This document shows positions 22,292 to 32,762 of a DNA stretch of 64,000 nucleotides, in pieces. The position numbers and the translations under genes are program-made. The DNA is taken from positions 1,178,001-1,242,000 of the forward strand of contig JAGMUV010000001.1 of assembly GCA_020744425.1 (NCBI GenBank), written 5' to 3'. This DNA is from Dactylonectria macrodidyma (lineage: Eukaryota > Ascomycota > Sordariomycetes > Hypocreales > Nectriaceae). Below the pieces are notes generated by a model. It searched no databases, was not told the origin of the DNA, and saw nothing but the letters and a program-made list of their open reading frames with translations. Each line of letters begins with the position of its first letter. Position 1 is the stretch's first letter.

Positions 22292-22920
22292 ACCCGTGGA
22301 CATTCTCGACGTGTACCCGGACGTGGACGTGGATGGTGGACCTCTTGTGCTTTGTGCATTGCTCTGCGCTGGTCCTACTTTTACGTGGATCGTGAACCTG
22401 CAACCCCCTCGGATTCATCAACAGGGCCACCAAACCCCGATCCTGCGACCGCCCATTGCCCACCATCTCCGTCTCTCCCTGCCTTGGCCTGCTCGACAAG
22501 TCCAGGCCGGACGCTTTTGAGGCTTGCCAGTCCCTTTCCCGCTGGCCTTCCTTCGACGACTATCGAGCCCATCGACCTATTCCTACGAGCCGACATCCAC
22601 TTGGGCATAAACCCGGTTGTCTCCTTGAACCGCCCATATCCTCAACGAACACTGCTCTGCGACGCCTTCGTGACACCGGATAGCACTAGGAACCCGCGCA
22701 TCTCCGTCGCCTCGATCTCAGCCAAGGGGCCGTGTTGACGCCGACTGACGTCGGCGCATCCGTCGACGTCGGCTGTTGATCCGGCCGTCGACCATTTTGT
22801 CCTCTTGAGGACTTCAATACGGTTGGTGCCCCTTCCCTCCTCCATATTATCTCTCTCTCCGTCTCTGCCTCAGTCCTCTAATCAGCCTCTTGTCAATGCA
22901 CAGGCACAGGAACCGTTATC

Positions 22921-25900
22921 ATGGCCGACTACGGCTACGACCCTCGCGGAGCTCCCCAACGGGGGCCGCCCAGAGGTTATGGGGGTGACCAGAATCAATA
23001 CCCACCACGAGATGCCGCCTTTTCCAACATCTTCGGTGCCGCCCCTCCTCCAGGCAGATCCCAGACCATGACATCCTCCTCTATGCCACCGAACACGAGA
23101 GATCAGGGCCGAACCCAGACCATGTCCTCAACATCCTCCGGCATGCAGCGGCAGCCACCACCGCGCCCTCCCCCTGGCCATTATCCGGACCGCGGCGATC
23201 CCTCGAGGACTCGAACGATGGATTCCAGCGCCAGCATGGGCAACGGCTACTATCCTCAGTCACGATCTGCATCTGGGGGTCAGCAAGTGCCCCATCATTA
23301 TGGGCAGCAACAGCATCAGGGGCCGCCACCGATGCATCACCAGCAGCAGAGGCGTCCATATCCTGGTCCCGGAGGGCCGGCACCTCCACGCATGGATCAT
23401 CGAGGCCCGCCCTCGCAAGCAGCCGGTGTGAGAAATCCGGCTCAACGCTTCTATCAAGGAGGACCAGGGCCTGCGCCTGCGATGAATAACGATCCTTATC
23501 GGTCACAGTCTCTTGCCTCAGCCCCCCGACCTCAGATGTACCAGCAGCCTCCGAATCATTATCAGCAGGCGCCTGCGAGCCAATTCCGGCAAGCGCCCTA
23601 TGCACAACAAAATTTGGCAAGGACGACGGCCCAGGGAAGAGTAGTTCCTGAACGTCACGAGGATCGGGCCATGTCCATGACTGGGACCTACCCTCCTCAG
23701 GACCGAGATGCTCACCAGACCATGAGCGGGCGAGTCATCCCTAACCGAAGGGCGCCAGCAGAAGCACCAGCCACGAATGGCTACTCGAACTCGGTCGGCG
23801 GAATTCCCAACGTTCCAGGAAGCCAGACCCGAACGCCAAGCATGGCATCGTCAAATGGAGGTGGCGATCACAACCGGACAATGTCAATGGCCTCTACGAT
23901 AGCGCCAACCATCGCCGATTCAGACGCTGGGACCCTGGTTCACCGACCTTCTAGAAGCAAGTCGATTGAAAGCGACCGTCCTCCGACCGCCTCGAAGATT
24001 CGACCGCCTCTGGTGTACCCAGCCCTGCTCTCGCGGGTTGGAGAGTGCTTCCGCCGAAAGATTATAGTTGGTGACCGCACCAAGAACGAACTGACATACA
24101 AGAATGCGTTCAGTGGTTCTGAGGCTGTGGATGTTCTCTCCTACATTATCCGAACGACCGACCGAAACTTGGCCCTTCTTCTTGGTCGAGCCTTGGATGC
24201 TCAAAAGTACTTTCACGATGTCACATACGAGCACCGCTTGCGAGACTCGCAATCGGAGATGTATCAGTTCAAGGAGACTCTGATGGATGAACCGGAGGAG
24301 CAGCCCTCGGTCAACGGTGTCTTTGTTCTGCTTTCAGAGTGCTACTCGCCAACTTGCACTAGGGATCAGCTGTGCTACTCCATTGCCTGTCCTCGACGAC
24401 TGGAGCAGGTTTCTAGGCTGAACCTGAAGATTAACCCAGGCTTGCGGAAGGAGGACTCTGCCAACATCAACGATGATGAAATCGACCAGACAGACGAACA
24501 GAAGCTCTGGATTAACTCCGTCCCCAAAGAGATTGCCGACAAGGTCGACGAACGAGAGAAGAAGAGACAGGAGGTAATTTCCGAAATATTCTACACCGAA
24601 CGTGATTTCGTCAAGGACTTAGAATATCTCCGCGATTTCTGGATCTTGCCCCTGCGGTCTAAGGCTTCACCCATTCCGATACAGCGCCGAGACAAGGTTG
24701 TCAAGGGTATCTTCAGCAACATTATTGATCATCCAAGCATTCATACTGTCAGCTCGCGCTTTGCTGCCAGCTTGACTGCCCGGCAACAAAAGGAGCCCAT
24801 TGTTCACAATATCGGTGACATCTTTAACGAATTTGTCCCCCAGTTTGAGCCCTTCATATGGTATGGCTCCAAGCAGTTGGAGGGTAAATTCGAGTTTGAG
24901 AACGAGAGATCGGTCAACCCGTACTTTGCCAAATTTGTGGATGAGATTGAGCGACGCAAGGAGTCGAGGAAGCTGGAACTCAACGGTTATCTCACGAAAC
25001 CAACTACCCGTCTCGCCCGATACCCTCTACTGCTAGAGAACGTATTGAAGTACACCGAGGATGGCAATCCCGACAAGGAGGATATTCCGAAGGTTCTGAC
25101 CGTGATTCGTGACCTCCTGGGAAGAGTTAACGCGGAATCCGGAAAGGCCGAGAATCGGTTTAACCTGAGGAGACTGCACGAGCAACTCCGATTTAGACCC
25201 AACGAGAGAGTCGATCTGAAGCTTACCGAGGAAGGCCGCGAGCTAGTGTTCAAGAGTCTATTCAAGAAGTCACCGACGGACCCGGCTGAAATCACTGCGT
25301 TCCTGTTCGACCACGCGGTCCTCCTCGTTCGTATCAAGCAGACTGGCAAAAATGAGGAAATCAAGGCGTACAGACGACCAATTCCTCTCGAGCTGCTCGC
25401 CATCCGAGAAATGGAGGAGGTTATTCCTGAAGCTGGCTCGGTGAAACGTTCGTCGTCGAGTTTGATTCCATCGATTAGAACCAACGCGGGAGACGCAAAG
25501 AAGGGCGACGGCTGGCCCATCACGTTCCGCCATTTGGGTAAGGCCGGATATGAGTTGATGCTTTTCGCATCAAACCAGGCGGCGCGAAAGAAGTGGCTCG
25601 AATACATCGACACAGCTCAGCAACGCCTTCGATCTCGTGCGGACTTCTTCAACACGTCTGTCATCTCAAGCAACTTCTTCGCTGGGACTAACCAAGTCAA
25701 CTGCGTCACACCATTCGGTAAGAGTATACTCCGCCTACGGTAGCGATATCTGCTAATTTCTTGTAATAGACGGTGGCCGTAAGCTGCTATATGGTACGGA
25801 CAACGGCGTGTACCTGTCTGATCGCAAGAACAAAGACCAAGTGCCAAGGAGGGTGTTGGAAACCACCTCTGTCACCCAGATCGATATCTTGGAGGAGTAC

Positions 25901-26803
25901 CAGCTGCTGCTTGTGCTGTCAAACAAGACTCTTCAGTCATACTCGGTATCGGCGCTCAACCCCGATGAGCCGGCTCTGTCCAAGAGACCGAAGAAGATCC
26001 AGAACCACTGTAGTTTCTTCAAGACGGGCATCTGTCTCGGCCGCCACCTAGTGTGTTGCGTGAAGTCGTCAGCTTTGTCAACGACAATCAAGGTGTTCGA
26101 GCCCAATGATGCCATGACGAAGGCGAAGAAGCAGAAGGGTCTCGGCAAGTTCATGTCCAGCGGCCACGATGAGCTCAAGCCGTTCAAGGAGTTCTACATT
26201 CCCACGGAATCCTCTTCAGTACACTTCCTCAAGTCGAAGCTGTGCGTGGCCTGTGCCCGAGGATTTGAGGTAGTGTCTCTCGAGACGCTCGAGACGCAGT
26301 CGCTGCTTGACCAGGCTGATACTTCGCTTGACTTTGTGGCTCGCAAGGAAGGCGTGAGACCCATTCACATCGAACGCCTCAACGGAGAGTTCTTGCTGAA
26401 CTACTCGGAATTTTCGTTCTTTGTCAACCGCAATGGTTGGCGGGCTAGACCGGAGTGGAGGATCGACTGGGAGGGCACGCCACAGAGCTTTGCTCTGAGC
26501 TACCCCTGGATCCTTGCATTTGAACCCAACTTTATTGAATTGCGGAACATGGAGAATGGTGCGGTGCACATAGTACCTCGCAAGAACATTCGAATGCTTC
26601 ACAGCAGTACTCATGAGGTCAGTTTACACCCAACCCCCTACCAACGTACCTCCTCTAACATTCAACAGATTCTATTTGCACACGAGGATGACAAGGGAGA
26701 TGACGTGATCGAGGCCATCGACTTTTGGAAGCAAAACAGAAAGTCGGAAACGCTTGGCGTGCCCTCTGCGCCATCCGGGCACGGAACTCCACGCTGGGGT
26801 TAG
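22921..26803 (+). CDS. rom2: Rho1 guanine nucleotide exchange factor (DEP-DH-PH-CNH), Rom2 type
   Basis: Three exons (22921-25717, 25770-26617, 26669-26803) give 1259 aa. Rom2-type proteins load GTP onto Rho1 at growth sites and drive the cell-wall integrity pathway and glucan synthesis. The first 350 residues are Pro/Gln-rich, disordered, with repeated RT(Q/R)TM motifs (SQTMTSS, RTQTMSST, RTRTMDSS, NRTMSMAS), probable phosphorylation sites. A DEP domain follows (about 362-455), then the RhoGEF DH domain (about 550-745; RQEVISEIFYTERDFVKDLE and TKPTTRLARYPLLLENVLKY), a PH domain (about 770-900) and a C-terminal citron homology domain (about 925-1235; LLYGTDNGVYL and IHIERLNGEFLLNYSEFSFF). Intron 2 (51 nt) is a multiple of three without a stop, so the unspliced message would add 17 residues inside the CNH domain. 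The start is the first ATG after the CT-rich leader. Confidence 0.95.
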
Positions 26804-27475
26804 TAGCGTTAGCCTGCGTTGGGAGTGCATAATAGACCAGAGCCTCTTCCAGGAAACACTTTCTTCTTGTATCACTTGGGGGCGCCTCGGTGCTGTTGGC
26901 AGCGAATCATCATCGGGAGCCAGGGTTCTCGAGCGAGTATTTGTTTATTTGCACCGTTACTTGTCCATCATATTGTTCATCGTTGGGGGGACACACATTC
27001 GGTTAGACGCATGGTCTGGTGACACCAGACTCGCGTACACGGGGAAATTGGAGAGTGATTTGACACGTTTAGCTGTTGGCTGTTTTGCTTCGGTCTCGCG
27101 ACTGCGAGGCATGTGAGACGAGAAACGGGAGACAGTTGGAAGAGGAAGCGGTGGGTAGGAGGGTAAGCTGGAGACGAAGAAATAAGGCGAGCTTGTACTC
27201 TGGAAGGATAAGCGTTGTTGACATGTGGAGCGAGGGCATTGTGATGGAGCGTCGTGAATAATGGGATGGGTGTTGATAGTTGCGCGCAAATCCATACTCA
27301 ACCCACACCGGAGCGGTTGTTCTCTTTCTGCGTTGCGAGAGCTGATGTGTTTGCTGTGTTGTCTGGTATCTCGTTGATGATTCGCCGCTTGTAGCCTCCG
27401 TAGTATGCGTCTTGCGAACTTGTTGATGCTATACCCTCCGTCCTCCGAAGCCTCCCGCAAGCCTCACCTGTTCGA
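26804..27475. other. Convergent 3' region
   Basis: This lies between the stops of rom2 (+) and the Rad51-like gene (-). A minus-strand frame of 167 codons (27460-26957) covers it but resembles no protein and is most likely 3' untranslated sequence. Confidence 0.4.
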
Positions 27476-28949
27476 CTATTCTCCCTCCCTCTCCTGAAAG
27501 GCCACTCTGATCCGCGCCCCCTCGACGTCCACGGCCGTCCACCTCTGCTCGCGGTCCCGTCGTGCGCCTTTGCGGCCCTCCCACACGCCCAAGTCGTCGA
27601 GCAGCACCTCGACCAGCCAGACCGAGTCCACGGCCACAGCTGCGGCTGAGGTGACTTCGGCGCTGTGGCCGTGCAATGCCGTAACCGCAGCCTCGGCGTC
27701 CTCCCGTGTGCGCGGGATCCGCGTGCACAGCAGGTGCAGGTCCAGCAGCTGCGCAAACACAAGGCCGAAGCTGGGCTTGCTGCGGCGTCCCGGCCCCGGC
27801 CCCGGCCCGGCGATGTGCGGCGCGTAGCCCGGCGGCGGCGGCGGGTTGAAGATGGACCGGAGTGTGGCGTCCAGCGGTGCCGTCGCCGGCTTCATCTTCG
27901 TCTTTTCCGTCGCCGCCGCCACCGACGACGACGTCGAGTTGAGCAGCAGCACCAGCGGGCTCGAGGCGAGGTTGCGCGCTAGGTCTCGCAGGTGGCTGCC
28001 GAGCAGCTGCAGCGCGGCGTGGGCGGCGGATTTCTCACGGTGGGTGAAGAGGCTAGTGAGCAGGGCGGAGAAATGGGTGATGATGATGAGGCCGGGGAGC
28101 GATGGAGGATCTGGTTTTCGTTGGCGTCGTGGCTGTGACTGTGGTTGTTGTTCTTCTTGTTGCTTGGACTCTAGTTGAGGCTGAGGTTGAGGCTGGGCAT
28201 CGAGCAGTTCATCGTCCTCGTCGTCTTGACTATCGCCAATCTCGTCCACCACCATCTTCGCTTGTTCGCCCTTGTCCGTTTCCTGGCCTTGGTCCTCTTC
28301 GTCCTGGCCTTGGTCATCTTCGTCCCGAGTCCCTTGCGTCGTCCCGCTATCCGCCGGCCTGTCCAAGTCCGCCAACGCCTCCCACAGCCCGTCGAGGTCG
28401 AAAACACACGATAGCATCACCCGCTCCAGACACTCCCTCGTGCGGGATGCAACTTCGGGCTGCGCTATGTCTCGATGCTTCAGCTCCGCCCTCACGGCAT
28501 CTCTCAACCCAGCCAAGATGGTGCTCGCCGGCTTCGGCGTGATGACCAAGCCCGTCGTGACGCTGCCCTCGCCGCAGAGCGAGTGCGCCAGAGTCTGCAG
28601 GCCCAACTGCCATGACACAGGTATCAGCAACGACAACGCCTCCGTCCGGGTCCTAGAGTGGTCGAGATACCTTTACGCCCATCTCTTCATCCTCGGCACT
28701 CAGTCCCACGATAGTCCCACGCTCAAACCCGCCCAGGAGAACATAGTCGTCCAGGTCAGCACACCCGGTTCTGCACAATCCGAGCGCAGTAGCAGCATCA
28801 CGACGCCTAGCTTCCCTGTCGGCCAGTACAGACGCCGAAATGGGCTCGAGTGCGAAATGAGAGCTCGCCTGAGACGCTGTTCTAGGCCCATGCGCAGTTG
28901 CTTCCTCCATGTGTGGCCTGAGATTTAATGTGGGTTGAACTGTGTTCAT
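27476..28949 (-). CDS. Rad51/RecA-like protein lacking Walker motifs
   Basis: Exons 28949-28671 and 28606-27476 join over a 64-nt intron (GTATCT...GGCAG) to give 469 aa. The region RTGCADLDDYVLLGGFERGT (residues 60-79) matches the start of Rad51/RecA cores, where TGC, LD and GGG(I/F)E.G precede the P-loop. The expected GKT/S P-loop is missing; the sequence there is GLSAEDEEMGVK. The later beta-strand segment LPGLIIITHFSALLTSLF (about 263) has Thr where Walker B has Asp. A strongly acidic Gln/Pro-rich insert (about 180-260) separates these, and the C-terminal part continues LARNLASSPLVLLLNSTSSS. The nearest known analogues are non-catalytic Rad51 paralogues of Shu-type complexes (Psy3, Csm2), but orthology is not shown. 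A nuclear role in recombination is inferred. A second ATG lies at codon 14. Confidence 0.75.
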
Positions 28950-30641
28950 ATTGTGAAGGCTAACCTGTACACTTTAGCGTCCTGGCTGGGTAAGTTAGCA
29001 TCGCCCGCTCTTGCTCGCCCCAAGTCACCCATGCCCAGTGATGCTCAGGATTTAGATCACCTTTGCCATTCCCTTCGATAGGATGCACCAATCGTCTACT
29101 CGAATCCAATATGGCCTTGCCCTTCCTCGGGATTCGTTAACTTTGCGCGGCGCTTGCCGTAGATGAGGATTCAGCTACCGCCGCCAGGAAATGAGACGAG
29201 AGTAGGATTCTCGCAGGGAGCCCAGGTTCTGGTACCCTCTCCCAATAGTTGGATGAAGCGTCGCCCAGGTGTTGGTAGAAGCAGCTGTTTCTGCTGGCCT
29301 TGTTATTGGGAAATAGCACTTTCATCTATGCATATACTAGGCGGCGATCAAGCGCATTTATTCCTGCTTACTCCCTACCTTGCGTTTAGTATTAAGGGTG
29401 TAGAAGATAATCCAAACCTAGCGGAAGGAACCGTCATGGCTGGTTAGCGACGCGAACATAATTGCATCCACGATAACACCACGCTTTTGGTTACGAATGT
29501 GTGTGCTAAGGTCTTGCCCGTCTTCCCAGGCACTCGCCATCCATCTACATCGGGCCCGGGGCCTAGAGCTAAAGCATTCAATTCCCACCGCAGCTAAAAG
29601 CAATGCACTCTCCGTTCACTTTACTACACCAAGATCATCTTCACGCATTTAATCGACCGCAAAATCATAACATGATGAGCCAGGAGCCTTTCTTAAAGAG
29701 TATTACTATTTACACAGTCAACTATTACTATTTACATAGCTTTTCTAGACAGGCTCACTACTCCTTTTTAATAGCAATCCTCATAGCTAACAGGATTAAG
29801 ATCTCAAGAAGTATAAATATTAGAGGTAAGGGGAATACTAGATGTGCTAATTTAGAGATGATTTAGCTGCGCTTAGGCTCGCAGTCTATTGCAATATGCT
29901 GTGCGGAGAGCAATAGTTGACCATGTGAATAGCAAGACTCTTCTTCAAGCTGCTCTACCGCTCCAGTTTCGCATCGCCAACAATGACTTGGCTTATGCAT
30001 ACACACGCTTGAAGAACCTCTTTCCAAGAACGGGCCATGGCAAATGTCTACTTCCGAGACCACTCCGTTTCTCCACGACAGATGGGCTACAAGTGAACGG
30101 AACCAAGGAGGATGCAGGCCTTGTATTGGTGCTAAGCAATCAAACGAGTCCCGGTATAAAAAAAAGATACAAAACGTCTTTGTGACACTCTTCCTGCCCC
30201 TGGTATTCCACTATTCCCAGTGTCTCATCAGGTTTGAGCTTCGTCTTGGGAATCAATCGTCAAGTCTCCAAATCAAAGAAGGCGGCAGTTTGTTCTGCTT
30301 CACGTAACCCGTGCCTCCACCCAAAATCCGATCTATCCATAGATCACTCATTGCCCTGTCCTCTCATGTCAGGTCCTTTGAAAGAGGACTCATATTCCTT
30401 CTTAATACCGTATGCCCCAAGTCCTAGCGGCGGACCATGGGGACCTCACAAAGGAAAGACTCCGTGCCCCTGTAACAAGAAGCGTACTGCATTTCTCTCA
30501 AGCATTCAGCGGCGCTTTATTCTCCTGGTTTCGTCCCAAAGGTGGAAAATCCCATGTCCTCTCGCTCTGAGGCCGGATATCCATGAAACCCTCCAACCAC
30601 GACGCTCGCCCCATGTCTAGTCGCCAGCCGCTCAATTTCCA
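28950..30641. other. Spacer with AT-rich island
   Basis: This covers the upstream region of the Rad51-like gene and the 3' flank of pal1. The middle, about 29590-29900, is much more AT-rich than its surroundings and holds short repeats described separately. No gene is recognised. Confidence 0.4.
29589..29871. repeat. AT-rich island bounded by 10-bp inverted repeats
   Basis: CGCAGCTAAA at 29589-29598 is inverted at 29862-29871. Inside, TATTACTATTTACA occurs twice (29701-29714 and 29723-29736), a 22-bp tandem period. Composition is clearly different from the flanks. It may be a decayed transposon or MITE; no target duplication is evident and the inverted repeat is short enough to be chance. 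Confidence 0.35.
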
Positions 30642-32762
30642 CTAAACCGCGGTCCCGGGTTGGGGCGGCGCACCGCTCCCATCTGGTCGGGGTCTTCGTC
30701 CACCCTTCAAGCTCTTCATCCGGCCCAAGAGGCCGGTTGGCTTTGGCGCTTCATCCAAGGAGCTAGTTGCGTCAGTAGTTGCTCGTCGCTCCAACACGAG
30801 GCCGGCTGAGGGTCGTCGATTTGACGTGGGGGCGTTAGACGGCCACGCGTCTTCTCGTCCCTTGGCGCTGAACCCTTCATCGCCCTTGTTGAAATCAGCA
30901 AAGAACGGGTTGTTGTCAGAGCCGTTGCTCGTAGCAGTTCCAATCGCCTCTGGTGAGATCCTAGAGTAGCCACCTTCACCGGTTGCCCGGGAAGCGTTGT
31001 CTCGAGGGCCTTTGATCTTAGGCCGCATTCGCTGTGCCAGTGATTTCTTGCGCTGAAGACCACCCTCCAAATTCTCCTGTGCCTCCTCTGCTTGGCGACG
31101 GACAATGGCGCTTCTCGCAGCAGGCGTACCTTCTAGGAAAGTCGATGTTCCTAGACCATGGGTTTCCTCGCCGTGAATAATACTGCCACGAGAAACAGGG
31201 TCGAAGATAGCCGGCTCAACACGAGATTGAGGATACATGCCATGCTGTCCCTTCCCGCCTCTAGCATAGTCTCGGAAAGCCTCGTCGGTGGCATTTCCCA
31301 TAAAGGTTGAGTGGTCCGCCTGGCTGTTGAGTGGGCCAGCACCACCAAGAGAGTTGTTCAGAGAATCCTTGGGGAAAGCCTGCATTGGCGCGCGTCGACT
31401 GCCACCGCGGTTTCGATGGGGGTTCAGGGCATCAAAAGGACCGTCGTGATGGAAGACTGTGTTCATGTTAGAAAATCGGAGGGACAAAGGACAAGGGGAT
31501 GTGAGGGCGCATACCTCCAGTTCCGTAGATGCTCGTCGCATCAAGTTGGTCGATGATATCCATTCGCCGACTAGGGCGACCCGACTTGCTTCTCTCCTTA
31601 CCATCACCACGACCATCACCACGACGTTGTCGCTCGCGTCGTTTGGCTTCAATCATCCTCTTCTCCTCCTCCGTGAGGGGTTGTGCATCGAAATCCAGGA
31701 CTGAAGATTCCGAATTTCGTCGCGGACGCCTTTGAGGTTTTCGCTGGGGAGAGTTAGGGTTCGGCCGAGGGGGGCCATTGCCTTGCATTCTTCGAGCTCT
31801 CAGAGCCTCCTCCTGTGAACGCGTTGGGCGGTGCGCGCCGTCTGGTGGTGGTGGTTGGGGCTTATCGCCTCGCCGAGGGGGTGGGCGGTCCATAGGACGA
31901 CGGGGGCCGGGTGGTGGCTTTGGTCGGTCGTTGTTGGGAGCATCATCAAGAGTCAAAGAATCCTGTTAAAACCGGTGGTTAGTTTCGATCGCGCGTGAAT
32001 CAAAATCGCATTGCCGCCCGGGGCATTTACAGATGGCCTGCGGGCGGGCCTGGTGATAGTTGTTTGTACCAAGGGAAACAAACGAAACCAAACATACAAA
32101 AATATCCTCGGCGGACAGTGATTTGGAATCCGACTGAGTCGACATGACGCCAGGAGACCTTAATGGCTGAGGCACCTGATCGAGGAAAGGGTTTCGCGAT
32201 AAGGGTCGAGCAGGAGGGTCATCAAAGGGCGACGCGGGTTTGTTGAAAAAGGGAGAATCGAGGGCTGCTGGAGACGGAGCTCGATTGCGGAAGGGGTTGT
32301 TAGAAGATAAGTTGAGTGTGAGGTTGGCTGAGGATTGACCAGAACCGGTTGCGTGGCCTGCTTCCAAGAAAAACTATCAGCTGGCGACCAAGCAAACGCA
32401 TAGGGAGCGGGCGCATGCATGCAAATGACGACGACATATGGACCGGGATGAAACAGACAATCTCCTCTAGATGACACAACAGGGACACCACCTAAGTGGA
32501 TCGTACAGCAATGCTCTGGTGAGTTGTCTGCCAAGTTGGCACGCACCCCTCTCCGACTCCCCTTCCCCTTCCCGTCCACTCCCCTTTGCACTTTGCTCGT
32601 CGCAAGCGCCGGGCTGGTGCAGGAGTCAAACGAATCCTGGTGGGAAGTCGAGGAGTCGTCTTCTGAAGGGGTTCTTTGGGGGGGCGGCGTTGCAGACGCA
32701 TCAAAGCGAGATCAAGGGGCAGGTGGGCGCTTACCGGGTTGGAGGGACTGAGCAGTCGACAT
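30642..32762 (-). CDS. pal1: Pal1 family cell morphology protein
   Basis: Four exons (32762-32735, 32357-32098, 31962-31515, 31456-30642) give 516 aa. Pal1 proteins sit at the cortex and growing tips and at early endocytic patches, and maintain cylindrical cell shape. The N-terminal part is Ser/Asn/Pro-rich with NPF motifs (NNPFRNR, RNPFLDQ), typical ligands of EH-domain endocytic proteins. A very Pro/Arg-rich stretch with PPPGPRRPMDRPPPRRGD follows, then a basic helix EEEKRMIEAKRRERQRR. The hallmark block is IYGTGVFHHDGPFDALNPHR, reconstituted across the exon 3/4 junction, continuing into GGAGPLNSQADHSTFMGNA. The tail is basic and disordered. The first intron is long (377 nt) and the first exon codes for only nine residues plus one base; an alternative first exon is possible. 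The other introns are 135 and 58 nt. Confidence 0.9.

Larger units (their letters stand above)
21221..22920. other. Divergent promoter region vma-11 / rom2
   Basis: A 1.7-kb region between divergent starts. It contains TTGA/TTGC tetranucleotide repeats (about 21608-21650), a TAGGTATTAGGTACCTAGG cluster (22261-22291) and a CT-rich stretch just before rom2. Frames of up to 234 codons run through the CT-rich leader but resemble no protein; a leader intron ending in CACAG near 22910 is possible. Confidence 0.45.

Noticed and set aside
21816..22738. Frames of 128-234 codons before rom2
   Set aside because: No domain, CT-rich composition, and they lie where the rom2 leader is expected.
27570..28928. 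Several plus-strand frames opposite the Rad51-like gene
   Set aside because: They overlap the acidic/GC-rich coding sequence of the real gene and are Arg-rich artefacts.
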